Origin: Amaurobius ferox
Taxonomy: Eukaryota; Arthropoda; Arachnida; Araneae; Amaurobiidae
Length of the DNA stretch: 64,000 bases
Assembly (NCBI GenBank): GCA_951213105.1
Contig: OX578142.1
Coordinates: 4,232,649-4,296,648, forward strand
Direction of reading: 5' to 3'
Under the pieces are notes generated by a model. That model was not told where the DNA came from. It saw nothing but the letters and a program-made list of their open reading frames with translations, and searched no databases. This document shows, in pieces, positions 32,515-45,200 of the stretch (the first letter of the stretch is position 1; each line of letters starts with the position of its first letter). The translations under genes and the position numbers were made by a program.

Positions 32515-33620
32515 AATTGAAGCTAATACTGTGCTAGATCCTAGTGATAGGCTCAACTGGGTAGTAGATACTGCTGCTACGCAACATTTTTGTAATAATA
32601 TAAAGTTATTTTCCAAATGTAAAAAGCGCAAAGGCACCATAATGTCGCAAGCAGTAGGGGATATCGAAGGCCCAATTGAGGCTATTGGTACAGTCGAAAT
32701 GTATGTCCAATTCAAGGACAAAAAGAATATTATTGTTTTAAATGATGTGATGTTCTCACCTAAACTCAGGAGAAATCTGTTAGCGGCATTTGTTTTTGAA
32801 GAACAGAATTTTAGCTTTTATGGGGCTAATAGGGTATTGTGGTTTTATACTCCTGAAGGCAATACATTTTTTTATGCTAGAAGGAAAGATGGTTTATATT
32901 TTTTAAAACCTCAATATAACGCTAAAGAGTAAAACAATAATGTAGAGGACCGTAAACATAAAAGTAAGGATTTGAAAGGGGGATAAGGATTCTAGCAAGG
33001 ATAGAAAATCCAAACACAAAGAAACCAGGTCAGCTAAAAGGGAAAGTAAAATGATCAATGAAACTAAAATTAAAAGTAAATCTGATTTTGTAAAGTTTAA
33101 AATTAAACAGGAAACTGATGTGGGCAAAAGGAAAAATAAGCCAAGTAATTCAACAGTCAAGGAGATATCCAGAAATTTCATTTCGGGGGAGGGTGGGTGG
33201 GTCCAAAGTATAGTGAACTTTCAATCCAAAAAAAAAGTTTGAAAAAAACTAACTAAACTTGACTAAATCAATACTGGATCACAATTGAACGAGAAAACAC
33301 GAGAGCACAGGCAAGGACGTATCCAGAAATTTCATTTAGGGGGGGAGGGGGGTCTGGACCCCTCTATGAATAAGTCCTTATCAACAGCTGAGCTGAAAGA
33401 TGAAACTAATTTATAGCATACAAGGTATTGCCACATCAATACTGATTATTTGTGTCAGACCAGTAAAGTTTCTGCAGCTAATGGACTTCCTAGAATTAAG
33501 TACAGTAATTTAAACTGTAATCACTGGAAATTGGCTAAATCTAGGAGAATGTCATACCAGCCTATAGGTATCTTAGTCTATGAAGATCTATTAGACTAAG
33601 CACCACTAGTTATTGAGTTG
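32515..33620 (+). pseudogene. Copia A fragment: protease to integrase zinc region
   Basis: Starts abruptly with the protease (LNWVVDTAATQHFCNN) and reads 133 residues nearly identical in layout to copia A and the 57-kb copy (GDIEGPIEAIGTVEMYV, NLLAAFVFEEQN). After a TAA at 32,930 a Lys-rich spacer follows, then an inserted repeat at 33,164-33,363, then remnants of the pre-integrase region (TRYCHINTDYLCQTSKVS, with stops) to about 33,600. No LTR or RT. Confidence 0.75.
33164..33363. repeat. Short insertion bounded by a repeated G-rich motif
   Basis: TATCCAGAAATTTCATTT followed by a G-rich run occurs at both edges (about 33,163-33,200 and 33,329-33,363), with about 130 bp between. It looks like a small SINE/MITE-type repeat or partial tandem copy inside the copia fragment. 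Confidence 0.5.
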
Positions 33621-35226
33621 GTATCAAGTTGGTATGCCATTCATTTCTTTATTTTTTTTTTTAATAAATGATTTTAACTTGCCTTTCAGTGTGTCATCCA
33701 TGGATCTCTTCTTGATGATTGCCAGTCTTCAACAATTTGTTCTGTTACAATCCAGACTCTGTTGTGTTAAGCCTGGTGCCAACAGCATTGGTTACTAAAT
33801 AAAAATGCACAACTGTGTATTTTGCTAAGAATTTTTTGCCATGACAAAGCAGATTTTCAGGCAGATTATGGTCTACTAAGTGAAAAATAGCAACTTTGTG
33901 TCTTGAATTTTTTTCTGCAACAAATTGGAATTTCTTGACAGATTTTGTTACATTTTATGCAAATATCTGTGACTGAAAATTGGCACAGTATGACACAATT
34001 TATGCCAAATATCAGACTTTTGTAGCAGTATCCATAAGCTGCTAAGTCAAATTATACAACTTTACAACTTGTTTCCCACTTTCACATGATAAATTGGAAT
34101 TCTACTTGTAATGCACCTTACGTGATGGCAGGAATGTCACCAGCTGTGGCAAAAAAATATAATTTAGCAGCTTTTTTTGGAGACACTTTAAAATAATTGA
34201 GACAAATAATGAGAGAAGGTGTGCATTTTTGCCTCTCAAAAATCATCATACCGCGACTCATTAGTATAGAAAAATGAATAGCACTTTGCAACAGTCCCAG
34301 ATGGGACCGTTGAGGAAATTTTCAGGAAAAGTGATACTACTTAAAAAAAAATTCTGGAAAGAAGAACCACTAGAGAAATGTTTGGAAAAAGTAGAAAACC
34401 TCAGATCCACATAGCATTTTCATCCATCAAAACTTAAGCAAGACATTACACTCTTGCAAAAATACCTAGAGCAAACACAATTTTAAACATCTTTTGTTCC
34501 AAAGTACTACAGATTAATGTTGAATATTATGTGTATATTAATGCATTAATTTATGCTTGTCGCTTTTCTGCAATGTTCAATGTGAACCCAGGTAAGTCTG
34601 AGATCTATAGCTTAAAACTTTAAAAAGAGCTAAAAATTGGAAGGAAATTCAAAATTCATTACATTTTAAGACAATAAAACAACTTTAAATGTAATGGAAA
34701 GCCAAAAAACAAATAAATTCTGATTCAAGACTAAACAGGAACTTTTCAAAAAAGAAAATACTAATGGAAAACTACTGACGGATAGATATGTATATTCTAT
34801 TAATACCTTTATACACTCCACTTGAAATCTTCTAACTATATAATCTGAATATCGTTTGGTATTTATAACAGTTACCAAAAACATCTTTTCAATTTCCTTG
34901 GGACAACTGTCATTCCAGTACTGAGCACATTTTACCTGAAAATTACAGAAAATATTGAAATTAAATTTAAATACATATTATGAAATATTATATTTAGATG
35001 AAACAAATAATTATGTAAGAGAAATATTAGTCAAGTGAAATATTATAGTGAGTCATTTTTCTTTGGTTTAGATATATTTTATTAATATTAGTAATAATCG
35101 GAAGTTAAAGAATACAAGAAGGTACAGGGGCAGTTTAAATCAAAACAATGCAAATATAACTGATCATAGTTAAGGCAATAGATGGTTACTAAGAAACAAA
35201 ATTATACAAAAATATTTGTTTTGCAG
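33621..35226. other. Non-coding interval
   Basis: AT-rich, no supported gene on either strand; short frames at 33,613 and 34,666 have no recognisable family features. Confidence 0.45.
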
Positions 35227-35446
35227 ATAGCGGGTCATATATTTGATCCTATTGGTTTTCTAGGACAATTTGCCATAAGAATAAAGTGTTTATTTCAAGA
35301 AATCTGGTGTTTGGGTGTAGACTGGGACCAAAGGATGCCAGATCACTTAAGAGAGAAATGAATGAATCAGTGTAATGGGATTAGAAAGCTAAGTGAACCA
35401 TACTATTATTTAGAACTTAAAGGAAATAATATCACATCTATTGAAT
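35227..35446 (+). pseudogene. BEL/Pao polyprotein fragment
   Basis: The plus-strand frame reads HIFDPIGFLGQFAIRIK, then a Q-E-I-W and GVDWDQ segment, the FDPLG...KxxxQxxW...LDWD signature of the Pao region between RT and RNase H (Peptidase A17-associated). A TGA follows, and the reading then continues to the exact point where a mariner is inserted (35,449). The 5' flank shows no further Pao sequence. Confidence 0.65.
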
Positions 35447-35522
35447 TATTGGGTTGGAGGGAAAGTTCTGTCGTATTTTAAAGAAAATATTTGAATTCAT
35501 TTATAAAAATATGTGTTTAATA

Positions 35523-36985
35523 TTAATCAATTATATATGCTCCGTTATTTGTTACAACCTGTTGCCATCTTTCAGGTAACCTGTGAATTCCTGTTTTGTA
35601 GAAGTTCTCATCCTTGGAGTTAACCCTTTCACGACGAACGGCAAGCATAGGTGCCAGATGCGAACATGCATTCAAGGACGAGCGGCACTCACTCGGGCCA
35701 GAGGAAATTTTACCGCAAGCGGATAGTGGCACGTATAAGTGCCATTACGCAGAACGTTTTAATTTGTGAACTAGATGGCGTTACTTGTCCATGGAACTAA
35801 CTTCAATGCATTTTGCAGAGGCATGACCTTGGCAGAAGAGGATCGAATGAATTATTTCTCCATTTGGAGCGGTGAAAATCATTTTGTAACATAAACAAAC
35901 AGAGCAATTCTCGTAGCATCAACAATTTTATAATTGAGTTTCGGTTTTTATTTTTATTTCAGCGTTATGATTTCGTTGGTGAATCATAGGAATATAAGAG
36001 AGTATTTTTTTTTTGTTTGGGTTTTAGAGGCAGTGAAATTATTCGTTTATTTCGGATAAAAGAATGGGAGCAACTAACGAGTATTTTGTATTCAGATTTG
36101 TATGAAAATTATACATCAAATAGAATATAAATATTTCTTTTATTCCTGTAAAAAGTAGATTTCTGTGTTGAATAGGTGATTTTTAGTGAATTTTTTTCGA
36201 GAGTTAGGCTTAGCGCAAAAAATATGCCGTCCTTTTCGACCAGTTTGGAAGCGAAGCGCGTCGGCCTTTGGGCCGCAACAGCTCCGGAATGCCGCCGTCC
36301 CGAAAGGGTTAAAATAGTCAGCAACTGCCTTAGAAACACTTTCAAAAGACGTGAATTTTTTTCCCCGTTAGATAATTTTGCAGAGATCTGAACAGGTAAT
36401 AATCAGATGGTGCAATGTCAGGTGAATACGGTGGGTGACTAAGGACTTCCCATCCTAACGCATTCAGTTTTTGTTGTGTCACCATTGCAGTATGTGGGCG
36501 AGCATTATCTGAATGCTTTTCTGGACGCTAATGCTGATCTTTTTTCTTTGATAGCTGCATTCAAATTATCCAGCTGATTGCAGTACAGATCCGCGTTGAT
36601 GGTTTTCCCCTGTTTCAGCAACTCGTAGTACACTGGACCTTTCCTGTCCCACCACAAACAAAGCAGTACTTTTCGTTGATGGATACTTGGTTTTGGAACT
36701 GTTGCTGATGATGTTCCTGGTTTGCAGTAAGATTTTTTTCTCTTAATATTCTCGTAAAGCATCCACTTTTCATCTCCAGTAACCAGCCTGTCCAAAAACG
36801 GCTCCACATTGTGTCTAATCAGATGTGATGAACACATTCTTACACGATCAGACAAATTATTTTCCGTTAATTCATGTGGAACCCAAAAACTTTGCTTTAA
36901 CACAAACCCAAGAGATTTAATGTGATCTCCAACAGTTGTATGATGAATGCCAAACTCTTCTGCAATTTCTCGACTTGTTACAGAT
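35523..36985 (-). pseudogene. mariner transposase, truncated and interrupted
   Basis: Minus-strand reading starts in the second HTH (SREIAEEFGIHHTTVGDHI), then WVPHELT, the first catalytic Asp in TGDEKWMLYEN, LLCLWWD and a DNARPH-like second Asp region, then PPYSPDIAPSDYYLF with the third Asp (DD34D layout). A 689-bp piggyBac-type insertion follows at 35,620-36,308, and the C-terminus FYKTGIHRLPERW resumes beyond it to the stop at 35,523. A DDE enzyme for TA-targeted transposition, now dead. Confidence 0.85.
35624..36308. mobile_element. piggyBac-type MITE (685 bp)
   Basis: Flanked by TTAA at 35,620-35,623 and 36,309-36,312. Ends read CCCTTTCACGACG and, reverse complemented, CCCTTTCGGGACG. 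TTAA targets with CCCTTT termini are the piggyBac signature. No transposase inside, so non-autonomous. Confidence 0.85.
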
Positions 36986-37064
36986 GTTCTTTTTATTTAC
37001 AAGAAAAATCACCTGCCTATTTAAAATACGACATAACTTTCCCTCCAACCCAATACAACATTGT

Positions 37065-37104
37065 TACTTTCCTTATATACACAGTATAATGTATAAGGAA
37101 AGTA
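37065..37104. repeat. 13-bp hairpin adjacent to mariner
   Basis: TACTTTCCTTATA and TATAAGGAAAGTA pair around a 14-nt loop, 10 bp past the mariner end. Possibly the terminus of another small element. Confidence 0.6.
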
Positions 37105-38979
37105 TTGTGACGGGATGGAAAATTCGAATGAGTTTTCGACAGGAGAGCACACTTCAAGCATCCTTGATCACAAATAGAACATTTTTGAGGTGATGCCTGT
37201 GTATGTGTGTGCAAGACCTGGAAACTGGGGACATGTGTATGGTTACACCCTCACAAACTGAGGACCTCCTTCACACCACAGACATCTTCGATTTGAATTA
37301 TTGCTAAAAATGAATTCTAGGACCTAAATTTATATTACAAACATTGTTTTATATAAATTTCATGAGAGTCCTCGGTTAACTGGATTTCCATACATCGTGT
37401 GTATGGCAAGCGCTTCGAGGTGTGTATCCGTGAAAAATTTATGTCATCGCTTTTATGTTATAAAACATGTTGCCACTCATAGTTTCCGGAAGTCCTCAGT
37501 TGGGCAGCATATTTACATATTTAGTGTATATAACCGGTTTTGAAAAAATTGTAAAAGGAATACGATGTATATTCTTAATTCATTAACACTTTACAACATA
37601 GTTGAAAAGTGTTTATGACTTTGTTCATTCTGTCTGTCTATCTGTCTGTTCGCATGATAACTGCCGTAAAAATGACTTTATCAAAATGAAATTTTAGTAT
37701 GTTGTTCAGATGGTCTGTGGGACCTATAGGAATATAAATTAATAATATCACCCAATTAGTTTTGGATTGAAAAACTGAAATGCATTGAACCCTATGGGAC
37801 CTAATTTTACAAACATTTTTTAAGTGAATTTAAAATTCACAAATTGCTTCAAAAGTTTTAGGAAATATTCAAATTATCCCATAAAAAATATAAAAAAAAT
37901 TTCAGCAAAATATATTCAGTAGTTCTTTAAATAAAAATTAAAATAATAATTACACCCATATCATATGAAGACATCATGTGACCCATTTCAAAATAAAATA
38001 CGGCATCCATCTTGTGTCTAAATCTTGATTTTTAAAGTTCCTTTTAATTTATATTTAGTGTTGTATCCATCCTAAAACTGCTTCATTTTTGCTTAATTTC
38101 TGTGCATCTATATTCTGAAACAGCCCAATTACAATATATTTGAGTTTAAATGATCATCAAACTTTGATTATTTCTACAACAGAGCCTAATTTTCACTCAT
38201 GGAGAATGTAAATACATTAAGTTGCAAGATGAGTTGTATAAGAATTGCTGAATTTCTTTAATGCAAAATTATTTAGCTTTGGAGTCTGCAATATAGTTGA
38301 TATGAATGAAACATTCATTGATTTTATATAGAGAAGCAGACAATTTTTTAGCAGAGTTTTTCGATGAAGTTTTAAGCATAGAGTTAAATTACTTTTACCT
38401 CCATGGTTTTAAGTTTTTAAGTAAAATAAATTATTGCAATATTGTGATGAATGAAAGGAATGGAATAAAAGTGTATGAATGAAATATTTATAGCTTTTTC
38501 ACAGAGAACCAGGTGATTTATGACGTCATTAGAATAAAGTTTATTTTTTTCGATGAAGTTTTAAATTTTCAAATATAATAAATTATTGTTGTATTGTGAT
38601 AATTTTAAAAATATTATGGCTGAATATTATCGCATTTTAGAGATGTTTAAATAAAATTGCATTGCAGTTGGAAAGTGTTTCATAATCAATGCTTTATGCA
38701 TGATTGATCTTTCTTGTTTTCTATATTTGTTGTATTATGGGTTTTAAATTTTTGTTTAAAAGACCCTCATTATTGTTTCTTATTTTTGTTGTTGTTTTGC
38801 TATCAATTGTAGAAAAGTAGTTTTTTTTTAAATTTCAAAATTTTTTATTATTTAATTTATAAAATTTAAACTATTGATAATGCTTGGGACGGTCATTAAA
38901 GCTAATTGATCTTTTAGTTAAGCATAATCTGTATACTATAACTAGTAGTATTAGGTCATAACAAAAAAAAAGAGATACA
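37105..38979. other. Non-coding AT-rich interval
   Basis: No gene recognised on either strand. Only a short TGTC/TATC microsatellite near 37,628-37,650 stands out. Confidence 0.45.
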
Positions 38980-39266
38980 CTCTACCAAACGAGTACTTCA
39001 TTCACATTCTACCAAATGAAGGTTTTGTTTACACTCCGAAAAATGGGGATTCTGTTTACACTCTGCAAAATGGGGACTCTGTTTACACTCCGCAAAATGG
39101 GGACTCTGTTTACACTCCGCAAAATGGGGACTCTGTTTACACTCCAGAAAATGGGGACTCTGTTTACACTCCAGAAAATGGGGACTCTGTTTACACTCCA
39201 GAAAATGGGGACTCTGTTTACACTCCAGAAAATGGGGACTCTGTTTACACTCCAGAAAATGGGGAC
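38980..39266. repeat. 27-bp minisatellite, 9 near-perfect units plus 2 diverged
   Basis: The unit reads TTTACACTCCAGAAAATGG plus GGACTCTG. Variants progress along the array: CCGAAAAA, CTGCAAAA, CCGCAAAA twice, then five identical CCAGAAAA units. Because 27 is a multiple of three, both strands appear open with 9-residue repeats; this is a by-product, not a gene. Confidence 0.92.
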
Positions 39267-40120
39267 CCAGACAACCAGTGACTTCCACAGGAGATCCTAA
39301 AATGATCCCAAAGATCCTAAAAGCGTCCTATCCTAAGTTGGATGTCTTGAGACGTCCTGCGTAGGAGCCATTAAAAAGATCCACCCTGAATGACTCTAAC
39401 AGGATTCCTTTAGGAATGATTGTGGGAAGCTTCGAAAGGAGCCAGCTCAAACGCCGCCGCTATTGGAGCATGGAGTTTTTCGCGCATGCGTGGCTTTGTG
39501 ATTCGGTGCTTCCTCTACCGTACCGGTTACTGGTTAGGCTTGGCTTGTTTGAATTTATAGGTGCACCGCATGGTATTCCAACTAAAGTACAAAGTAAGTA
39601 AGTTTTTATTTTCTATACGTATAAAAGTTTTTAAGCTTTTGTTGTAAAAAGTGCATTTTTTTTGTAGCCTATGTTTCATACTGTAGGTGTATTTGGCCGT
39701 AATATCCATTCAAAACATTTTTGTCGATCGAGATTTCCCGATCGACAAAAGTGTCTCAACTATACCTCTAATTCTGCCGTACTTTTTAACAAAGCAATAT
39801 AAAGAAATTAATTATAATTTGACGAATATTTTATAGAGATTCACAATTTTTAAACATTTATACTTACAACATCATTTTATGTTCCGAATTTACATTCGAA
39901 ATAGCATGATTCAATCTGCTGTTTACGCTGTAAATGCGAGGCAACGATCAAATCCCATTGCATCTACTTCATTAAATTTGGAAAAAACATGAATGAAGGA
40001 CGGACTCATTTTTTTAAATGAATTCGATCTATTAATATCAGTGTTTCTTTTCACAATGCTATACAAAATAACATTTTATATTTTTTGTTAGTTTTCATTT
40101 TGTGTTTTTATTCTTTTGTA
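39267..40120. other. TCC-rich repeat edge, then non-coding
   Basis: 39,270-39,420 has GACTTCCACAGGAGATCC and several AAGATCCTAAAA/GCGTCC units like those at 55.0-55.6 kb. 39,420-39,600 is GC-richer, without a supported gene. The inverted pair GTCGATCG..CGATCGAC lies near 39,723-39,748. The rest shows nothing. Confidence 0.45.
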
Positions 40121-40122
40121 TA

Positions 40123-42523
40123 CAGTGGAATCTCGTTACAACGAACACCAGTTTAACGAATATTGCGCGATGTTTTGAAAAAATTCCTATTCTTTCCTCA
40201 TTAAATATTTTCACATTAACGAATGAATTTAAACTATGAAAGCATTTGTTTTATCAGATTAACGAATTCAACTTTTTCTTTCATTTTACCCCAGAAACCC
40301 CTTTCTAGATCTAAAAGTTGTAAAATTTGAGAAAAGACATCCCACCGTTATTTTAGCCTTCTTGTATAACGTTGCATTTTAATATTTCACTATGATAACA
40401 TTTAATTCTCCTTTTTATTTTTACTTGCAATAAAGTTGTTTATTTTTAAAAGAAAGATATACTTTTTAAGTAGGGTACTTCATAATTATAATCCTTTTGG
40501 AAATAAATGTGCAACTGAAAGGGGTTTCTGAAGCAACCACCCCTTATCTAGATATTTTTGTCTACATGACCAGGTGTATAGATAATGCATCCGGGGGGGG
40601 GGGGGGGGGGGGACATGTGATTATTTTTCCTGAAAATTCTTTCACATATTAACTGATAAGAAAATTGAGATTAGCAGTATTGTCGAGTACATTAAACGTT
40701 TACTGTAGTTAGTTTATTTGGCTGTACAGCTGTACTTTCCTGTTTCTGATTTAAAATGTCTGAAAGAAGTGAAAGCAGTTAGTTCTCTTTAAAAGAAAAA
40801 GTTGAAATTTTGGAAGCAGTACAATCCGGAAGAAAGCAAGTTGATATTGCGAAGGAATGTGGGATTGCTGCTTCTACATTATCTGCGATTTAAAAAAAAA
40901 AGAAAATTTTAAAACTTTCTGAGCAGTCTGTTTTGTGTCCCGACAGGAAAAGACTGTTTAGGAAATCATTAAAACATTGATGAAGCTGTGTGCAGATGTT
41001 CGACCGAAAAATATTCCTGTTTTTATGTCAATGATACAAACTAATGCGAAAGAATTTGCAGAAGTTGTGAAAGTAAAAGAATTTGATGCTAGTTCTGCAT
41101 GGTTGTTTCATTTCCATGAAAGATATGGAATAACATGAAAACAAGTCAGTGGAGATGAAAAATGTACTGATTTATCGGCTGCACATGAATGGAAAGAAGA
41201 CAAACTGCTGGAAATTTTGGAAGATTATGAACCTGAAGACATATTTAATGCTAATGAGATAGCCTTTTTCTACCAACTGCCACCAAATCATACTATGGCG
41301 AAATAAGGTGAACAGTGCAAAGGTGGAAAAAAATCAAAAGTTTGCATCTCAGTTCTCTTTTGTTGTAATGCAACTGGCACAGAAAAACTAACCCCACTAG
41401 TGATTGGAAAATCCGCAAATCCTCATTGTTTTAAAAATGTTTCATCGCTTCTCTGCAATTACAAAAACAACACCTGAGCCTGGATAACAAAAAGTATTCC
41501 TGCTAACTGCATTTCAATTTTACGGCCTCTCGATCAGGGTATCGTAAAAAAATGTTTAAATTCATTTTCGTTGACGACTTGTTGAAAAAATACTTGCGAA
41601 CTTGAATGATGAGTACTAGTATGGCAATTAACCTTAGACAAACCATTGCAATGATATTTGTTGCTTGGCAAAATATGTCCCAGTCTATAATCCAGAACTG
41701 TTAGAAGAAGTTGGGTATTCTCTTTAGAATGTGATAAGAATGATATATTTGTTTTGGGATTCTACAGCTGTCGATTTTCCTAAAGATCTATGAGCTATAG
41801 CGTCCAAAGAGCTTAATTTTCCTTTAACAATATCACCTTCTGATTATGTTGGATACAATGAGTAAGTTTTTATATGTTCAGACTTGACAACTAGTAATAT
41901 TATAGCTAGTTTTGATAGTAGCAACTGCGAAGACATAAAAGATGATGAAGGTGATGAGTGACAATGATGAATGTGTACCAGATGACCCTCCAATGTCTTT
42001 TCAAACAGTCCTTTCAAGTATCGAATTTTAGCTCAGCAAAAAAACTGTTACTGAATATTTTTATTCGTTAAGCGATATCGAAAACTGTTAACAAACACTC
42101 TTTATCACTTCCAGTGCAAACAAAAATTTCTGACTATATTTCGAATATGTTATTGATTTTTCTTATCCTGGAAATAAGGCCACTTGCAGTTTTAGGTATG
42201 TTTGATTTGCTTTATATTATGCTTCACATAAAGAATCTACTGCTACAATCAATACAATTACGTAATTTAAATATATGTGTGATAAATTTATTCCTCTTTA
42301 TTCTAAAATGCATCTTTGATTAATGACAACAAAAAACCGAAATAGTTGTATTTGTATATAATTTAAAATATATCGTAGCATATAATATGGTTTCATTATG
42401 TTTTTTCCTATACCTTCAATTTTTTAAATGCCCCCCATTTTAAATTTTCGCTTTAACTTAAGTTTTCAAAATAACGAATTTTTACTGCGGTCCCTAGAAA
42501 TTCATTGTAATGAGATTCCACTG
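40123..42523 (+). mobile_element. pogo/Tigger transposon 1, degraded
   Basis: Termini CAGTGGAATCTCGTTACAACGAA and, on the other strand, CAGTGGAATCTCATTACAATGAA form inverted repeats, flanked by TA (40,121-40,122; 42,524-42,525). About 2.4 kb, the size of full pogo/Tigger elements. It includes a G20 run at 40,593-40,612. Confidence 0.9.
40757..42090 (+). pseudogene. Tigger-like transposase, many stops
   Basis: Remnants in order: an N-terminal helix-turn-helix (EKVEILEAVQSGRKQVDIAKE, ending in a STLSAI helix), a CENP-B-type middle region, the first catalytic segment (DIFNANEIAFFYQLP, Asp changed to Asn), KSKVCISVLFCCN and TGTEKLTPLVIGK, a Leu-rich second region with DQG, and a C-terminal KKTVTEYF resembling a decayed PCNA-binding box near 42,040-42,062. 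Stops and shifts throughout. Confidence 0.75.
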
Positions 42524-42525
42524 TA

Positions 42526-45200
42526 CCTCTATGAATCTATGTATAATTCTTCAGCTGTAAATTGTTATGAAATTGTTGCATAAATTTTAATATAAAAAAG
42601 GCAATTTCATTTTTTTTTACCTTCATATACAAGGGTTGTGTATATTTCCTCTCTACACAATCACCAAATATAAATTTTCTTTGCCTGAAATTCAGTTTTT
42701 CTGTTGTATTACGTTTATTTATATGTTAAATTTAATACAAATAAATTTTTAACAAGAATTTGTTTTAATGTGCACAAGATTTGCAGGTTGTATTTGGTAT
42801 AAGGTATATTGATATTACACATGTATAATATATAATGCAGAATTGATATGGAAACTGTTTTCCTTCTTAAAAGGATAGAAAACTCACTAGTAGAATACAT
42901 TTACAAAACTTGCACCATATAACCATTTATGTTTACATTCTCTTAGGAGAGGGAAAATTGGCAATAACTTTTATATTATTGATTAATAAATGAAATTGTC
43001 CATGCTCTTATTTACTATTGATCATAATTTTAATGTTGATATTTACCATTTATCTAAAAGATATTTATGATAATAATTAGGAAAACATAGTTAATTTATT
43101 TTAATTTCAAAACATGCATAATACCGAACCAGTACTAAAACAAAAATTCAGAAACAAACGGAGAAATGCACAAAAACTCAAGTAGGCTATCTCTTCCTAA
43201 ATTAAGGTGGTTTTTTTTTCAACTCCGATACAATAGAGCTTATTGTAATCATGAATGGTAGATTTATTCGGCTAATGTTATCTGTTATTGTAACACTTAA
43301 TGTAAACTAAATGTTCCAGTTAGGTAGTCCAGAAAATAGACATCACTCACCTCAGTAAATAATCAGGCCCTGATTATGTATAACCATACTTATGGATTTT
43401 ACTAAAATTCTGCAATAGTGGCCATTAAGCTTATAAATACATACTGGCCACTTGCTATTAAGCGAAAGTTTGAATTTTCATGTCTACAGTTAGGGTATAC
43501 AACTTTTCTTTATAATCTTGTCTTATCAGCATGGTTGATTGCTTAATGTTGCTTGGGAACAGGATTGCTAAATATTGTTTGCTAAATAAAAACTAAAATT
43601 TAGGAAATGGCGTGTAAAAAATACAATTATGGTTTGCAATGTTTGTGTTATTTTTAAACCTAAATTTAAGTTGAGACTGACCTTCGAATGCACTTTATTT
43701 ATAAACATTAACTGCAACATAACAAGTTCATGTGCCATAAGGTAATTGAAGCAAGGCTAGGAGGTAGGTGAAGAGTCTTTATTTTGAACTGCAGAAACAA
43801 TATCGGAAACTTCACATGTGGATTAGGCTTTATATTTACTCTTTTACCTTCTAAATTTATGAGAAAAGGGATAAATGCAATAAAGATTACTTGTTTTCGG
43901 GTTCAAGAAAAGAGTCCCAGAACTAATTATATAGTTATAGAGCTTTGGATATTTGTATGTAATGTAAGGGAAGAAATTGATTCACAATTGCCTTGTTGAA
44001 GCAATTTTGCAAATAAACGCTGTAGAACAGCTTTGCATCAAATATAAAGTATCAACTTTGAGTAAATTATATATTATATGGAACCTGCAAGAAGTTAGTG
44101 AATTTAGAAATATTACTCTAAAGGTAGTCACTTACCAGTTCCTTATTTGACTATGTATGCAAAAATGTAATTATCAGGAAGTTTGAATGTTTTACCAAGT
44201 CAGACTATTACATTAAGTAGCATCTTTTCTGAAACTTTTAGCATTTATGGTACTGCATTTTAAACTATATTTTAAAATACTCGTTCACATGAATGAAGAT
44301 TATTTTCTGGAACAGAAGATTTTTATTCCAAAGGAAATATCTATTAGAAAATACAAAAGTAGGTAGCAATCAATGCATATGGTGTTAAAAATAAAAGTTA
44401 TATGATAGAAATTTTTCCAAAGGCACAATTGTTATGAAAATATTAAAACATATTGTCTAAATAATTAAAACACATGCTACTGTACAGTTTTCCTCCACCT
44501 AATTCACTTTCCTCAAAATCATTGTTGTCATCTAATAGTTTTTTTTTTCTGTAGGAAACCTTTAGCATTTTTGAAAGAATAATTTATAAAAATTAATATT
44601 TTTAATTATTTGCCAAAAAAAAACTGAAAATCAAGCCAGAAAGTGTTTTGCAGAATTTTATCAAAATAGAACATTTGCTAAAAAAAATGCAAAAGGCATT
44701 GTTGCATAGGAGTATTCACATTAAGAAACAATTGTAAATAAAATTATTGATGTGCACATGATTATATAATACTCGAAGTTGTAAAATAGACATACACAGA
44801 TGCTCTAAATTTCGGCTAATTTTGAATTAGCATTTTAGACAGTTATGAATCGGGTCATTTTATTACTTCATGTACATAATATACTTATTTTGTCAGATGT
44901 TTTAGAAATTTGTTAATTATCTTATTTTATTGCTTTTATACACTGAAAATGTTTGCAGCAAATTTAAGTTTCAATATTTATGTTAAATGCATTTTTATTA
45001 TTTGTCTTTATTTTTCTCGTCATCACAATTATATACAGTGCATTATTAATGGAGGAAGTTAATGCTGTAATGGTAGCTTGTACTATTTAATGTCGCAAGA
45101 TGCCAATATTTATCTACAATTTTCATTTATAATTTTCACGTAATTCTTAGTTTCTGGTTATGGTAGCAACAGATGGCGGCATGAGTTGTAAAATTTAATT
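42526..45200. other. Non-coding AT-rich interval
   Basis: No supported gene, RNA or mobile element recognised on either strand. Confidence 0.4.

Larger units (their letters stand above)
35449..37053 (-). mobile_element. mariner transposon, internally deleted
   Basis: Terminal inverted repeats of about 33 bp begin TTGGGTTGGAGGGAAAGTT on both ends (one or two mismatches), flanked by TA at 35,447-35,448 and 37,054-37,055. Without the nested piggyBac insert it is about 0.92 kb, shorter than the 1.3-kb norm, because the first helix-turn-helix is missing. Confidence 0.9.

Noticed and set aside
36109..36391. Frames within the piggyBac-type MITE
   Set aside because: Contained in a 685-bp non-autonomous element; no catalytic Asp pattern or Cys-rich C-terminus of piggyBac transposase.
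37056..37214. Continuation of the BEL/Pao frame beyond mariner
   Set aside because: The expected RNase H motif (D-A-S) does not appear; a hairpin begins there instead.
38980..39266. CRISPR-like array
   Set aside because: Units are contiguous with no unique spacers, and the genome is eukaryotic.
38998..39300. Long open frames on both strands with 9-residue repeats
   Set aside because: Artefact of a 27-bp minisatellite whose period is divisible by three; no start context or conserved protein features.
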